Source of the DNA: Planctomycetaceae bacterium
Lineage (GTDB): Bacteria; Planctomycetota; Planctomycetia; Pirellulales; JAEUIK01
NCBI GenBank assembly: GCA_016793185.1
Contig: JAEUIK010000486.1
Span: 1-6,395, forward strand
DNA: 6,395 nucleotides
Direction: 5' to 3'
A model generated the notes under the pieces. That model did not search any database. It was not told the DNA's origin and saw only the letters and a program-made list of their open reading frames with translations. Positions within the stretch are counted from its first letter, which is position 1, and each line of letters opens with the position of its first letter. The translations under genes and the position numbers were made by a program. Positions 1 to 5,880 of this stretch are shown piece after piece.

Positions 1-10
1 GATAGAATTT

Positions 11-41
11 GATTGATTGTGATCGATAAGTGTGGGATATT
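11..41 (+). promoter_or_regulatory. Candidate promoter with overlapping GAT-repeat operator upstream of the regulator
   Basis: The first 50 bases are clearly more AT-rich than the rest of the window. A possible -35 box TTGATT (13-18) lies 17 bases before a possible -10 box GATATT (36-41), each matching four of six sigma70 consensus positions. The same stretch carries an imperfect direct repeat with a 10-base period, GATTGATTGT (11-20) then GATCGATAAG (21-30). One helical turn between half-sites, lying on the promoter, would suit binding by the DeoR-type protein encoded just downstream, giving autoregulation and sugar-phosphate induction of the operon. This is inference: planctomycete promoters are poorly defined, and the upstream context is cut off at base 1. 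Confidence 0.3.
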
Positions 42-106
42 TTAGCAGCACGATGCTCGAATGGTGTCGGTTGAGGCACCTTTCACCGGCCCAGGAGGGT
101 GGGGTC

Positions 107-892
107 ATGATCGCGGAAGAACGGCGTAATCGCTTGCTCGAGCTTATTCGGACCCGCGGGTTCGCGGCGCTCCCCGACCTTGCCGAGCAGTTGGCGGTTT
201 CCGAATCGACGGTTCGTCGCGACTTAGACTTCCTGGAGGAAACGGGGGCGGCCAAGCGGACGCATGGGGGAGTGTTCTACACCGGAGCGACTCCCAAGCT
301 TCCCTGGTTCGAGGAACGCGAGCCCGCTCAGTGGAGCAAGAAGCAGGCGATCGCAGCCCGGGCGGCCGAGCTGATCCAGGATGGCGACACGCTGCTCTTG
401 GACGGCGGCTCGACGACCTACGAGGTCGCCCGACTGCTGATTGGCCGGCCCTTGCAGATTGTGACGAACTCGCTGCCCGTCGCGAACTTGTTCGCTTCGA
501 GCCAGGCGAACGATCTAGTGTTTGTCGGAGGCTACATTTACCCACGAACCGGAGTCGCCCTCGGACCCTATGCCAACGCCATGCTGGCCCAGTTGAGCGT
601 GCGCCGCACGATCCTCAGCGTCGGGGGCATCAACGAGCGCGGACTCTACAACAACAACCTGCTCCTGGTCGAAACCGAGCGGGCGATGATCACGGCCGCC
701 GACGAAGTGATCGTCGTCGCCGACAGCTCGAAGTTCGGCCACCAAAGTTTGTCCCACCTGTGTGACCTGGCGACCGTCGACCGCCTGGTCGTTGACGACG
801 CATTGAGTCCCGCCTGGCGCAAGAAGATCGCCGACGCCGGCGTGGAGTTGCATTTGGCGAAAGCCGCCGCCAGCGCCTCGGAAAGTGCCTGA
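107..892 (+). CDS. DeoR-family transcriptional regulator of the microcompartment operon
   Basis: A 261-residue cytoplasmic repressor-type protein of usual DeoR length. The N-terminal winged helix-turn-helix covers about residues 5-57, with the recognition helix in VSESTVRRDL (31-40) and the family's THGG turn at 52-55. The C-terminal DeoR sensor domain, related to the ribose-5-phosphate isomerase A fold, spans about 76-235. It shows the phosphosugar-binding pattern DGGSTTYEVA (99-108), the TNS segment (120-122) and VVADSSKFG (203-211). The start at 107 is chosen because AGGAGG (93-98) sits 8 bases upstream and the family's N-terminus begins there; an in-frame ATG at 32 would add 25 residues unlike the family. 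Its stop lies three bases before pduL, so the two are probably co-transcribed. DeoR proteins usually respond to phosphorylated sugars, so a fucose or rhamnose pathway phosphate is a reasonable inferred effector. Confidence 0.93.
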   Translation: MIAEERRNRLLELIRTRGFAALPDLAEQLAVSESTVRRDLDFLEETGAAKRTHGGVFYTGATPKLPWFEEREPAQWSKKQAIAARAAELIQDGDTLLLDGGSTTYEVARLLIGRPLQIVTNSLPVANLFASSQANDLVFVGGYIYPRTGVALGPYANAMLAQLSVRRTILSVGGINERGLYNNNLLLVETERAMITAADEVIVVADSSKFGHQSLSHLCDLATVDRLVVDDALSPAWRKKIADAGVELHLAKAAASASESA

Positions 893-895
893 CCC

Positions 896-1570
896 ATGAG
901 CACCGCAACCAGCCCCGGCCAGCACCGTGTGGATCGAGAAATTGTCGAGCGCATCGTGCGCGAGATCGTCCTCCGCAGCGGTCCGGTGCGCCCGGAGTCG
1001 AAGTTGGTCGTCAGCATTTCTGCCCGGCACGTGCATTTGACCGACCAGGACGTCGAAACGCTGTTCGGTCCGGGCCGCACGTTGACGCCGGAAAAGGACC
1101 TCTATCAGGACGGCTTTTACGCGGCCGCCGAGACGGTGATGGTTGTCGGTCCGCGCCGCCGGATGCTCCCCAGCGTCCGCGTACTGGGTCCCACGCGCCC
1201 CTACAGCCAGGTCGAGCTCGCCTTCACCGATGGTATTTCGCTGGGGATCGACCTGCCGGTCCGTGCCAGCGGCAAGATCGACGGCACGCCCGGCTGCGTG
1301 CTGGTCGGCCCGCACGGCGTCGTCGAGCTCAAGCAGGGAGTGATCCGGGCCGAGCGACACGTCCACATGAGCCTCGCCGACGCCGCCCATTACGGCGTCC
1401 AGAACGGCGACTGGATGAGCCTCAAGATCGACGGCTCGTGCAGCACGATCTTCCGCGATCTGCTCGTGCGGGCTGACGCCACCAGCAAGCTCGAAGTGCA
1501 TCTCGATACCGACGAGGGGAACGCCGCCGATCTGGAACATGCAACCAGCGTCGAGCTGCTGCGGCAGTAA
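896..1570 (+). CDS. pduL: PduL-type phosphate propanoyl/acyltransferase (BMC phosphotransacylase)
   Basis: Converts acyl-CoA plus phosphate to acyl-phosphate and CoA, regenerating CoA inside the compartment. The 224-residue protein has the two tandem PduL barrel domains, each marked by an RHVH motif: SARHVHL (42-48) and ERHVHMS (153-159). Likely metal ligands in the two-metal site, by family comparison, are His45, His47, Glu107, His155, His157 and His202. His202 lies in the conserved EVHLDTDEGNA segment (200-210). Residues 12-27 (VDREIVERIVREIVLR) form an amphipathic helix followed by SGPVRPES, as in encapsulation peptides of BMC-targeted PduL; free-standing cytosolic versions lack it. GGAAAG (880-885) is a usable ribosome binding site 10 bases before the ATG. 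In PVM compartments the substrate is thought to be lactyl-CoA or propionyl-CoA; the sequence does not distinguish these. Confidence 0.95.
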   Translation: MSTATSPGQHRVDREIVERIVREIVLRSGPVRPESKLVVSISARHVHLTDQDVETLFGPGRTLTPEKDLYQDGFYAAAETVMVVGPRRRMLPSVRVLGPTRPYSQVELAFTDGISLGIDLPVRASGKIDGTPGCVLVGPHGVVELKQGVIRAERHVHMSLADAAHYGVQNGDWMSLKIDGSCSTIFRDLLVRADATSKLEVHLDTDEGNAADLEHATSVELLRQ

Positions 1571-1590
1571 GCGGAAAGCAGGCAGAGGGT

Positions 1591-1636
1591 AACCACGAAG
1601 ACTCGCAGGGCACGAAGCAAGAGGGGAGTACGAAGA
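1591..1636. repeat. Degenerate ACGAAG-containing intergenic repeat
   Basis: ACGAAG occurs three times at irregular spacing (starts 1595, 1612 and 1630) between pduL and the first shell gene, twice as CACGAAG and once as TACGAAG, starting in AACCACGAAG. The stretch reads like a decayed copy of purine-rich 'CCACGAAG..CACGAAG' repeats that I recall seeing between genes in environmental bacteria, including planctomycetes. That recollection is inference, not a search result. No gene fits here. It directly abuts the hairpin element that follows and may belong to the same inserted unit. Confidence 0.4.
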
Positions 1637-1705
1637 GCTTTCAGGAGTCGGCCTCTGTGAGGCCGATCTTCAAGCTCTTCTGTGGCCGGCCTCTCTGAGG
1701 CCGGC
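1632..1705. repeat. Tandem GGCCTC/GAGGCC hairpins (REP-like intergenic element)
   Basis: Two near-perfect hairpins lie side by side. The first has an inner 8-bp stem TCGGCCTC (1648-1655) and GAGGCCGA (1659-1666) around loop TGT. It is enclosed by a perfect 9-bp outer stem GAAGAGCTT (1632-1640) and AAGCTCTTC (1672-1680), with a 7/5-base internal loop between. The second has a perfect 9-bp stem GCCGGCCTC (1685-1693) and GAGGCCGGC (1697-1705) around loop TCT. Both share the core GGCCTC-N3-GAGGCC. No T-run follows either hairpin directly (the next bases are AAATCGCC), so a classical intrinsic terminator is unlikely; a T7 run occurs only at 1751-1757. It may be a mobile palindromic repeat, an mRNA-stabilising or processing structure, or both. 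Confidence 0.6.
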
Positions 1706-1771
1706 AAATCGCCGGAACGTCAAGAAAACATTCGCGAACGTCCGTTTCACTTTTTTTCGGGAGATTCAGGT

Positions 1772-2068
1772 ATGGCCAAAGTGCTCGAAGCGCTCGGCAT
1801 GATCGAGACCAAGGGGTTTGTCACCCTGGTCGAGGCCAGCGACGCGATGATGAAGTCGGCGAACGTCCAGTTCATCGGCTGGCAGAAGATTGGCAGCGGG
1901 CTGTGCACCGCGTTTGTCACCGGCGACGTGGCCGCCGTCAAGGCCGCGACCGATGCCGGGGCCGCTGCCGCGGGCCGGATCGGCGAAGTGATCGCCGTGC
2001 AGGTGATTCCCCGCCCGCACGAAGACATGCTCGTGGTGCTGCCGAATGTCAGCCGCGTGACCAAGTAA
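1772..2068 (+). CDS. BMC-H shell hexamer protein, first copy
   Basis: A 98-residue single-domain BMC protein of the PduA/PduJ/CcmK type, which forms hexagonal tiles of the compartment facets. Typical features are ALGMIETKGFV (7-17), the helix with VEASDAMMKSANV (20-32), the pore loop KIGSG (39-43), TGDVAAVKAATDAGAAAA, and VIPRPHEDML near the C-terminus. The GSG pore is the small-polar-metabolite type seen in PduA. The start at 1772 is set by GGGAG (1759-1763) 8 bases upstream and by alignment to the family N-terminus. The reading frame stays open upstream to 1682, but that part runs through the hairpin element and does not look like protein. It is followed after about 100 bases by a second BMC-H gene that differs in its pore loop. 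Confidence 0.96.
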   Translation: MAKVLEALGMIETKGFVTLVEASDAMMKSANVQFIGWQKIGSGLCTAFVTGDVAAVKAATDAGAAAAGRIGEVIAVQVIPRPHEDMLVVLPNVSRVTK

Positions 2069-2167
2069 CGCGGCGCCGCCAGTCGTCGGGAATACCGCTG
2101 CGTAAACCTGAAACGCGAGGCGAACCTTATGCCCAGTGCAAACTCAGCCAAAGAGAAAGAGACTCTC

Positions 2168-2437
2168 ATGAACGACGCTATCGGATTGCTCGAAACCAAG
2201 GGCCTCGTCGCATTGATCGAGGCCACCGATGCCATGGCCAAGGCGGCCAACGTGCAGATCGTCAAGCAGGTGCAGATCGGCGGCGCCTATGCCACGACCA
2301 TCGTCCGCGGCGACGTGGGCAGCGTGCGGGCGGCGGTCGAAGCTGGCGCCACGGCGGCCTCGCAGGTCGGCGAGCTGATCGCCAGCCACGTGATTCCCCG
2401 CCCGTCGGAAGGGCTGATCGAGGCCTACCTCAGCTAG
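2168..2437 (+). CDS. BMC-H shell hexamer protein, second copy
   Basis: An 89-residue single-domain BMC shell protein. Family landmarks are MNDAIGLLETKGLVALIEA (1-19), the ATDAMAKAANV helix (19-29), RGDVGSVRAAVEAGATAA, and VIPRPSEGL near the end. The pore loop reads QIGGAY (36-41) instead of KIGSG in the neighbouring copy, so the two probably make tiles with different pore lining. The start is ambiguous. ATG 2168 gives the N-terminus typical of PduJ-like proteins, but an in-frame ATG at 2129 has a better ribosome binding site (GAGG 2117-2120, 8 bases away) and would add 13 residues (MPSANSAKEKETL). I favour 2168 on family length; the longer form cannot be excluded. The two copies are clearly homologous but much diverged, so this is not a recent duplication. 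Confidence 0.95.
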   Translation: MNDAIGLLETKGLVALIEATDAMAKAANVQIVKQVQIGGAYATTIVRGDVGSVRAAVEAGATAASQVGELIASHVIPRPSEGLIEAYLS

Positions 2438-2452
2438 TCCGCCCCGAGCGGA
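2438..2452 (+). other. Small hairpin directly after the second BMC-H stop codon
   Basis: TCCGC (2438-2442) and GCGGA (2448-2452) form a perfect 5-bp stem with a 5-base loop, starting at the first base after the stop codon. There is no T-run. It may protect the shell-gene mRNA end or dampen read-through towards the kinase, since shell hexamers are needed in excess over enzymes. The stem is short and could be chance in GC-rich DNA. Confidence 0.25.
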
Positions 2453-2492
2453 CAGCGCTGGCGACGCAAGCAGGAGAGCCCTTGGCGGTGCG

Positions 2493-3683
2493 ATGAAGAT
2501 TCTCGTAGCCAATCTCGGTTCGACGAGCTTCAAGTATCGGCTGTTCGATATGGCCGATGAACGGCAGCTCGCGCGCGGAGGCGTCGAACGGATCGGCGCG
2601 CCCGAGAGTCGCACCTTCGTCGAGATCGGGGGAGAGAAGCGCGAAGCGACCGCCGCCGTGCCGGATCATGCCGTGGCGGTGCGCGAGTGCCTGGCCCAGC
2701 TCACGGCGCCAGGATTCGGCTGTCTCCAGGACGCCAGCGACGTGTCGGCCATCGGCTTCAAGGCGGTGCACGCCGGCTCGGCCGGTGGCGTCCGCCGCGT
2801 GGACGAGACCGTGCTGGCCGCCATGGAAGCGCTCAGCCCCACGGCCCCGGCCCACAACCCGCCCTATGTGAATGCGATGCGTCTGCTGGCCGAGCGGCTT
2901 CCCGAAATCCCCCTGGTGGCCGCCTTCGAGACAGCCTTTCACGAGACGATTCCCCTCCGAAATCGCACCTACGCGGTTCCCTGGGAGTGGTCGGAGCAGT
3001 ACGACATCCGCCGCTGGGGATTCCACGGGGCGAGCCATCGCTACGTGGCAACGCGCGTGGCCCAGCTGCTCGGACGCGGCGACGCGCGGATCATCTCGTG
3101 CCACCTCGGCGGTTCGAGCTCGCTCTGCGCGATTCGCGCTGGCCAGAGCGTCGCCACCAGCATGGGCATGAGCCCGCAAACCGGCGTGCCGCACAACAAC
3201 CGCGTTGGCGACTTCGATCCCTTTGCGTTGCCAGTCTTGATGCAGAAGTCGGGCAAATCGCTCGAAACGCTGCTCCAGGAACTGGCCAACCAGAGCGGAT
3301 TGCTGGGACTGAGCGGCGTCAGCGGCGACGTCCGCGATCTGGAAGCGGCGGCCGCTGCCGGACACGAGCGGGCGCGCCTGGCGCTCGAGGTGTTTGTGTC
3401 GGCCGTGCGCCACTACCTGGGGGCCTACCTGGTGGAGCTGGGGGGAGCCGACGCGATCGCCTTCGCCGGCGGCATTGGCGAGAACGGCGCCAACACGCGC
3501 GCGGCCGTGTGTGCCGGCCTCGCGGAGCTGGGCATCGTGCTCGACCCGGCGGCCAACGCGGCCACGCGGAGCGAAGGTCCCATCCATGCCCAGTCGAGTC
3601 GCGTGCAGATTTGGGTCGTGCCGAGCAACGAGGAGTTGATCGTCGCCCGGCAGACCAGGGAGTTATTGGAAGCAGGCCGCTGA
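2493..3683 (+). CDS. ackA: Divergent acetate/propionate-family kinase (acyl-phosphate to acid plus ATP)
   Basis: A 396-residue ASKHA-fold kinase close to the usual AckA length. It would complete the pathway by moving phosphate from acyl-phosphate to ADP. Recognisable motifs are NLGSTSFK (7-14), HNPPY (121-125), ETAFHET (146-152), GFHGASHRYV (176-185), HLGGSSSLCAI (204-214), RVGDFDP (237-243), GGIGENG (326-332) and SNEELIVARQT (378-388). Against Methanosarcina thermophila acetate kinase, Asn7, His180, Arg241 and Glu384 are kept (here Asn7, His178, Arg237, Glu380). Arg91, Glu97 and Asp148 appear as Lys90, Ser96 and Glu146, and acyl-pocket Leu122 appears as Ala120. It has no N-terminal targeting helix, so it may act outside the shell or be recruited by another route. 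AGGAG (2472-2476) is rather far from the ATG. The family is certain; acetate as the true substrate is not. Confidence 0.93.
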   Translation: MKILVANLGSTSFKYRLFDMADERQLARGGVERIGAPESRTFVEIGGEKREATAAVPDHAVAVRECLAQLTAPGFGCLQDASDVSAIGFKAVHAGSAGGVRRVDETVLAAMEALSPTAPAHNPPYVNAMRLLAERLPEIPLVAAFETAFHETIPLRNRTYAVPWEWSEQYDIRRWGFHGASHRYVATRVAQLLGRGDARIISCHLGGSSSLCAIRAGQSVATSMGMSPQTGVPHNNRVGDFDPFALPVLMQKSGKSLETLLQELANQSGLLGLSGVSGDVRDLEAAAAAGHERARLALEVFVSAVRHYLGAYLVELGGADAIAFAGGIGENGANTRAAVCAGLAELGIVLDPAANAATRSEGPIHAQSSRVQIWVVPSNEELIVARQTRELLEAGR

Positions 3684-3740
3684 ACCGGCTGGTGGGATCC
3701 ACTCGCCAGCGTTTCGCCAAACCGAACAGTCAGGTCCGTC

Positions 3741-4061
3741 ATGTTTATCGCCAAAGTCACCGGCAGCCTGGTTGCGACTCAAAAGGTCGACTCGATGGTC
3801 GGCAACAAGCTGCTGCTGGTCGAGCCGTATCGGGTCGACGTCGACGATCGCTCGCGCCTGAAGAGTACCGGCCGCACCTTCGTGGTGGTCGACTCGCTCG
3901 GCTCGGGGGTCGGCGACTACGTGCTGATCACGCAGGGCTCGAGCGCCCGCTTGACCCCGGAGACCAAGCAGCTGCCGGTCGACGCAGTGATCATCGGCAT
4001 CGTCGACACCGTGCATCTCGAGCAGAGTTGCGTCTACAGCCGCGAAAAGAACGTCGGATAA
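3741..4061 (+). CDS. BMC-P (EutN/CcmL family) shell vertex protein, first copy
   Basis: A 106-residue protein of the EutN/CcmL family, whose pentamers cap the vertices of the polyhedral shell. The N-terminal strand is FIAKVTGSLVATQKV (2-16), followed by the hallmark GNKLLLVEP (21-29), then VVVDSLGSGVGDYVLITQGSSAR (48-70, the glycine-rich core with the family G-x-G-D pattern), and PVDAVIIGIVD (79-89). The C-terminal tail (90-106) is longer than in the second BMC-P of this operon. Only a weak CAGG precedes the ATG at 3741. It lies 57 bases after the kinase and 67 bases before the dehydrogenase, in the same direction, which fits one transcript. Confidence 0.95.
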   Translation: MFIAKVTGSLVATQKVDSMVGNKLLLVEPYRVDVDDRSRLKSTGRTFVVVDSLGSGVGDYVLITQGSSARLTPETKQLPVDAVIIGIVDTVHLEQSCVYSREKNVG

Positions 4062-4128
4062 CGAGCACGATTCGCCCGCATTGCCCGGCCCCGCCCGCGG
4101 CCCGAACCCCCAATAGAAGCCCACCCCC

Positions 4129-5577
4129 ATGCAAGCCACCGAAGAAATCGTCCGCAGCGTTGTCGAACAAGTGCTGGCCCAAATGCAGGGTGCGCCGCAG
4201 CGTGGCGTGCCGGCGGGGGCTGCCGGCCGGGGCTACCGCGGCCGGTTCGGCATCTTCCACGACGTCAACGAAGCCGTGGCCGCCGCCGGCGAAGCCTTCG
4301 AGCAACTCTCCGAGCGGACCATCGAGGACCGCAAGCGGATCATCGACCATGTGCGCCGCATCTCCATCGAGCAGTGCGTCGAGCTCGGCACGATGGAGAT
4401 GCACGAGACCAAGATCGGTCGCCTCGTCCACAAGATCGAAAAGCTCAAGACGCTCGGCGAGAAGACGCCCGGGGTCGAGTTCATGCGCAGCGAGGTCTTC
4501 AGCGGCGACCACGGACTGGCCGTGATCGAACACGCGCCATTCGGCGTCATCGGCGCCATCACGCCCGTAACCCACTCGCTCCCGACCATCACGGGCAACG
4601 CCGTCAGCATGATCGCCGGCGGTAACACCCTGGTCGTCAATCCGCATCCCAGCGGCAAAAAGGTCGCCGTCGAGGGCGTGCGCCGCTTCAACGAAGCCAT
4701 CTCGCGCGATCTGGGGATCGACAACCTCATCTGCGTGATCGCCGAACCGACCCTTGACACCGCCAATGCAATCTTCGGCCATCGAGGCATTGCCGTGATC
4801 TGCGTCACCGGCGGACCCGCCGTGGCGCGGGCGGCTCTCAACAGCGGCAAGCGGGCGATCGTCGCCGGTCCCGGCAATCCGCCGGTCGTGGTCGACGAAA
4901 CGGCCGACCTCGATCACGCCGCGCGTTCGATCATTCAGGGGGCCTCGTACGACAACAACCTCCTGTGCATCGCCGAAAAAGAGATCTTCGTCGTCAGCCA
5001 GGTCTTCGACGCCTTCATGAAGGCGATGGACCGCGCGGGCGCCGCCCGGCTGTGTGCCAAGGAAGTCGACGCCCTGACTCGCGTGGCCATCACCCAAGTC
5101 GGCGAGGGCAACCACAAGCATGACGCTCCGGCGAAGGAGTTCCTGGGACAGGATGCGGCCGTGCTCGCCCGCGGGATCGGCAAGAATGTCTCGCCGCAGG
5201 TCGAGCTGCTGTTCGGCGAGACCGACGAAGCGAACCCGTTCGTGCCCGTCGAGCAGATGATGCCGTTCGTGCCGGTGGTGCGCGTCCGCGACGTCGACGA
5301 GGCGATCGCCAAGGCCAAGCACTACGAGCATGGCTTCCGCCATACGGCGATCATCCATTCGACCAATGTCCGCAACATGACCAAAATGGGCCGCGCGATG
5401 GACACGACGTTGTTCGTCAAGAACGGCCCCTGCATGGCGGCCCTGGGGTTGGGAGGCGAAGGCTACCTCTCGTTCTCGATCGCGACGCCGACCGGCGAAG
5501 GGGTGACCACTCCGCTCACCTTCACCCGCGAGCGGCGCTGCTCGATGATTGACGCGCTGCGGATCGTGGGACGCTAG
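4129..5577 (+). CDS. CoA-acylating aldehyde dehydrogenase with N-terminal encapsulation peptide (PduP/EutE-like)
   Basis: Oxidises an aldehyde to its acyl-CoA with NAD+, the step that consumes the toxic volatile intermediate inside the compartment. The 482-residue protein has three parts. First is an amphipathic helix EEIVRSVVEQVLAQM (5-19). Next is a low-complexity linker rich in Gly, Ala and Pro (20-36). The rest is the aldehyde dehydrogenase superfamily domain. Catalytic Cys280 sits in SYDNNLLCIAEKE (273-285), and cofactor-binding regions include AGGNTLVVNPHPSGKK (163-178) and CVTGGP (225-230). EQMMPFVPVVRV (375-386) carries the family's Glu-x-x-x-Pro segment, and the C-terminus reads TFTRERRCSMID. 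The Asn-Asn-Leu-Leu-Cys context marks the CoA-acylating PduP/EutE branch rather than hydrolytic dehydrogenases. Lactaldehyde is the probable substrate by analogy with described PVM compartments; propionaldehyde or acetaldehyde remain possible. No strong ribosome binding site is visible. Confidence 0.95.
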   Translation: MQATEEIVRSVVEQVLAQMQGAPQRGVPAGAAGRGYRGRFGIFHDVNEAVAAAGEAFEQLSERTIEDRKRIIDHVRRISIEQCVELGTMEMHETKIGRLVHKIEKLKTLGEKTPGVEFMRSEVFSGDHGLAVIEHAPFGVIGAITPVTHSLPTITGNAVSMIAGGNTLVVNPHPSGKKVAVEGVRRFNEAISRDLGIDNLICVIAEPTLDTANAIFGHRGIAVICVTGGPAVARAALNSGKRAIVAGPGNPPVVVDETADLDHAARSIIQGASYDNNLLCIAEKEIFVVSQVFDAFMKAMDRAGAARLCAKEVDALTRVAITQVGEGNHKHDAPAKEFLGQDAAVLARGIGKNVSPQVELLFGETDEANPFVPVEQMMPFVPVVRVRDVDEAIAKAKHYEHGFRHTAIIHSTNVRNMTKMGRAMDTTLFVKNGPCMAALGLGGEGYLSFSIATPTGEGVTTPLTFTRERRCSMIDALRIVGR

Positions 5578-5619
5578 CCGACCTCGCCCAGCACCGCTTA
5601 ACCGAAGTACGAAACGAAC

Positions 5620-5880
5620 ATGAACCTGGCACTGGTCATCGGAACGGCGACGTCGACGGTCAAACACCGCTCGATGAACGGCGCCAAGCTGCTCATCGTG
5701 CAGCCGCTGGCGGCCGATGGCCGGAGCCCCGACGGCAACCCGCTGTTGGCGGTCGATCGGCTCGGCGCGGGACGCGGCGAGCGCGTGCTGCTGACCAGCG
5801 ACGGCCCGCTGGTGCAAACGATGTTGAACGACGCGAACACGCCCGTGCGGTGGAGCGTCCTGGGAATCGCCGACGAATGA
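5620..5880 (+). CDS. BMC-P (EutN/CcmL family) shell vertex protein, second copy
   Basis: A compact 86-residue EutN/CcmL-family pentamer subunit. Matching landmarks are LALVIGTATSTVKH (3-16), NGAKLLIVQP (20-29), AVDRLGAGRGERVLLTSDG (44-62) and VRWSVLGIADE (76-86). Compared with the first BMC-P it has RGE where that copy has VGD in the glycine-rich core, and it lacks the C-terminal tail. PVM loci usually encode three BMC-P paralogues; a third could lie beyond the window. The stop codon overlaps the next gene's start (ATGA at 5877-5880), suggesting translational coupling. No clear Shine-Dalgarno sequence precedes 5620. Confidence 0.93.
   Translation: MNLALVIGTATSTVKHRSMNGAKLLIVQPLAADGRSPDGNPLLAVDRLGAGRGERVLLTSDGPLVQTMLNDANTPVRWSVLGIADE

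Noticed and set aside
32..106. N-terminal extension of the DeoR regulator from ATG 32
   Set aside because: The extra 25 residues do not match the family, and a strong AGGAGG sits correctly before ATG 107.
1632..1757. Intrinsic terminator after pduL
   Set aside because: The strong hairpins are not followed by a T-run; the T7 run at 1751-1757 is about 45 bases away and preceded only by a weak 3-4 bp stem.
1734..1870. 10-base direct repeat GCGAACGTCC at 1734-1743 and 1859-1868
   Set aside because: One copy lies inside conserved BMC-H coding sequence (SANVQ), and a single short match is likely chance.
2070..2079. Perfect palindrome GCGGCGCCGC after the first BMC-H stop
   Set aside because: It has no loop and no flanking repeat; such short GC palindromes are common at this base composition.
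2430..3587. 385-codon minus-strand frame opposite the acetate kinase
   Set aside because: Low-complexity, motif-free translation mirroring a certain AckA gene; no ribosome binding site or promoter seen.
2687..4525. 612-codon + strand frame crossing the kinase, BMC-P and dehydrogenase genes in another frame
   Set aside because: It is Arg/Gly/Pro-rich and overlaps three recognised genes, as expected for a shifted frame in GC-rich DNA.
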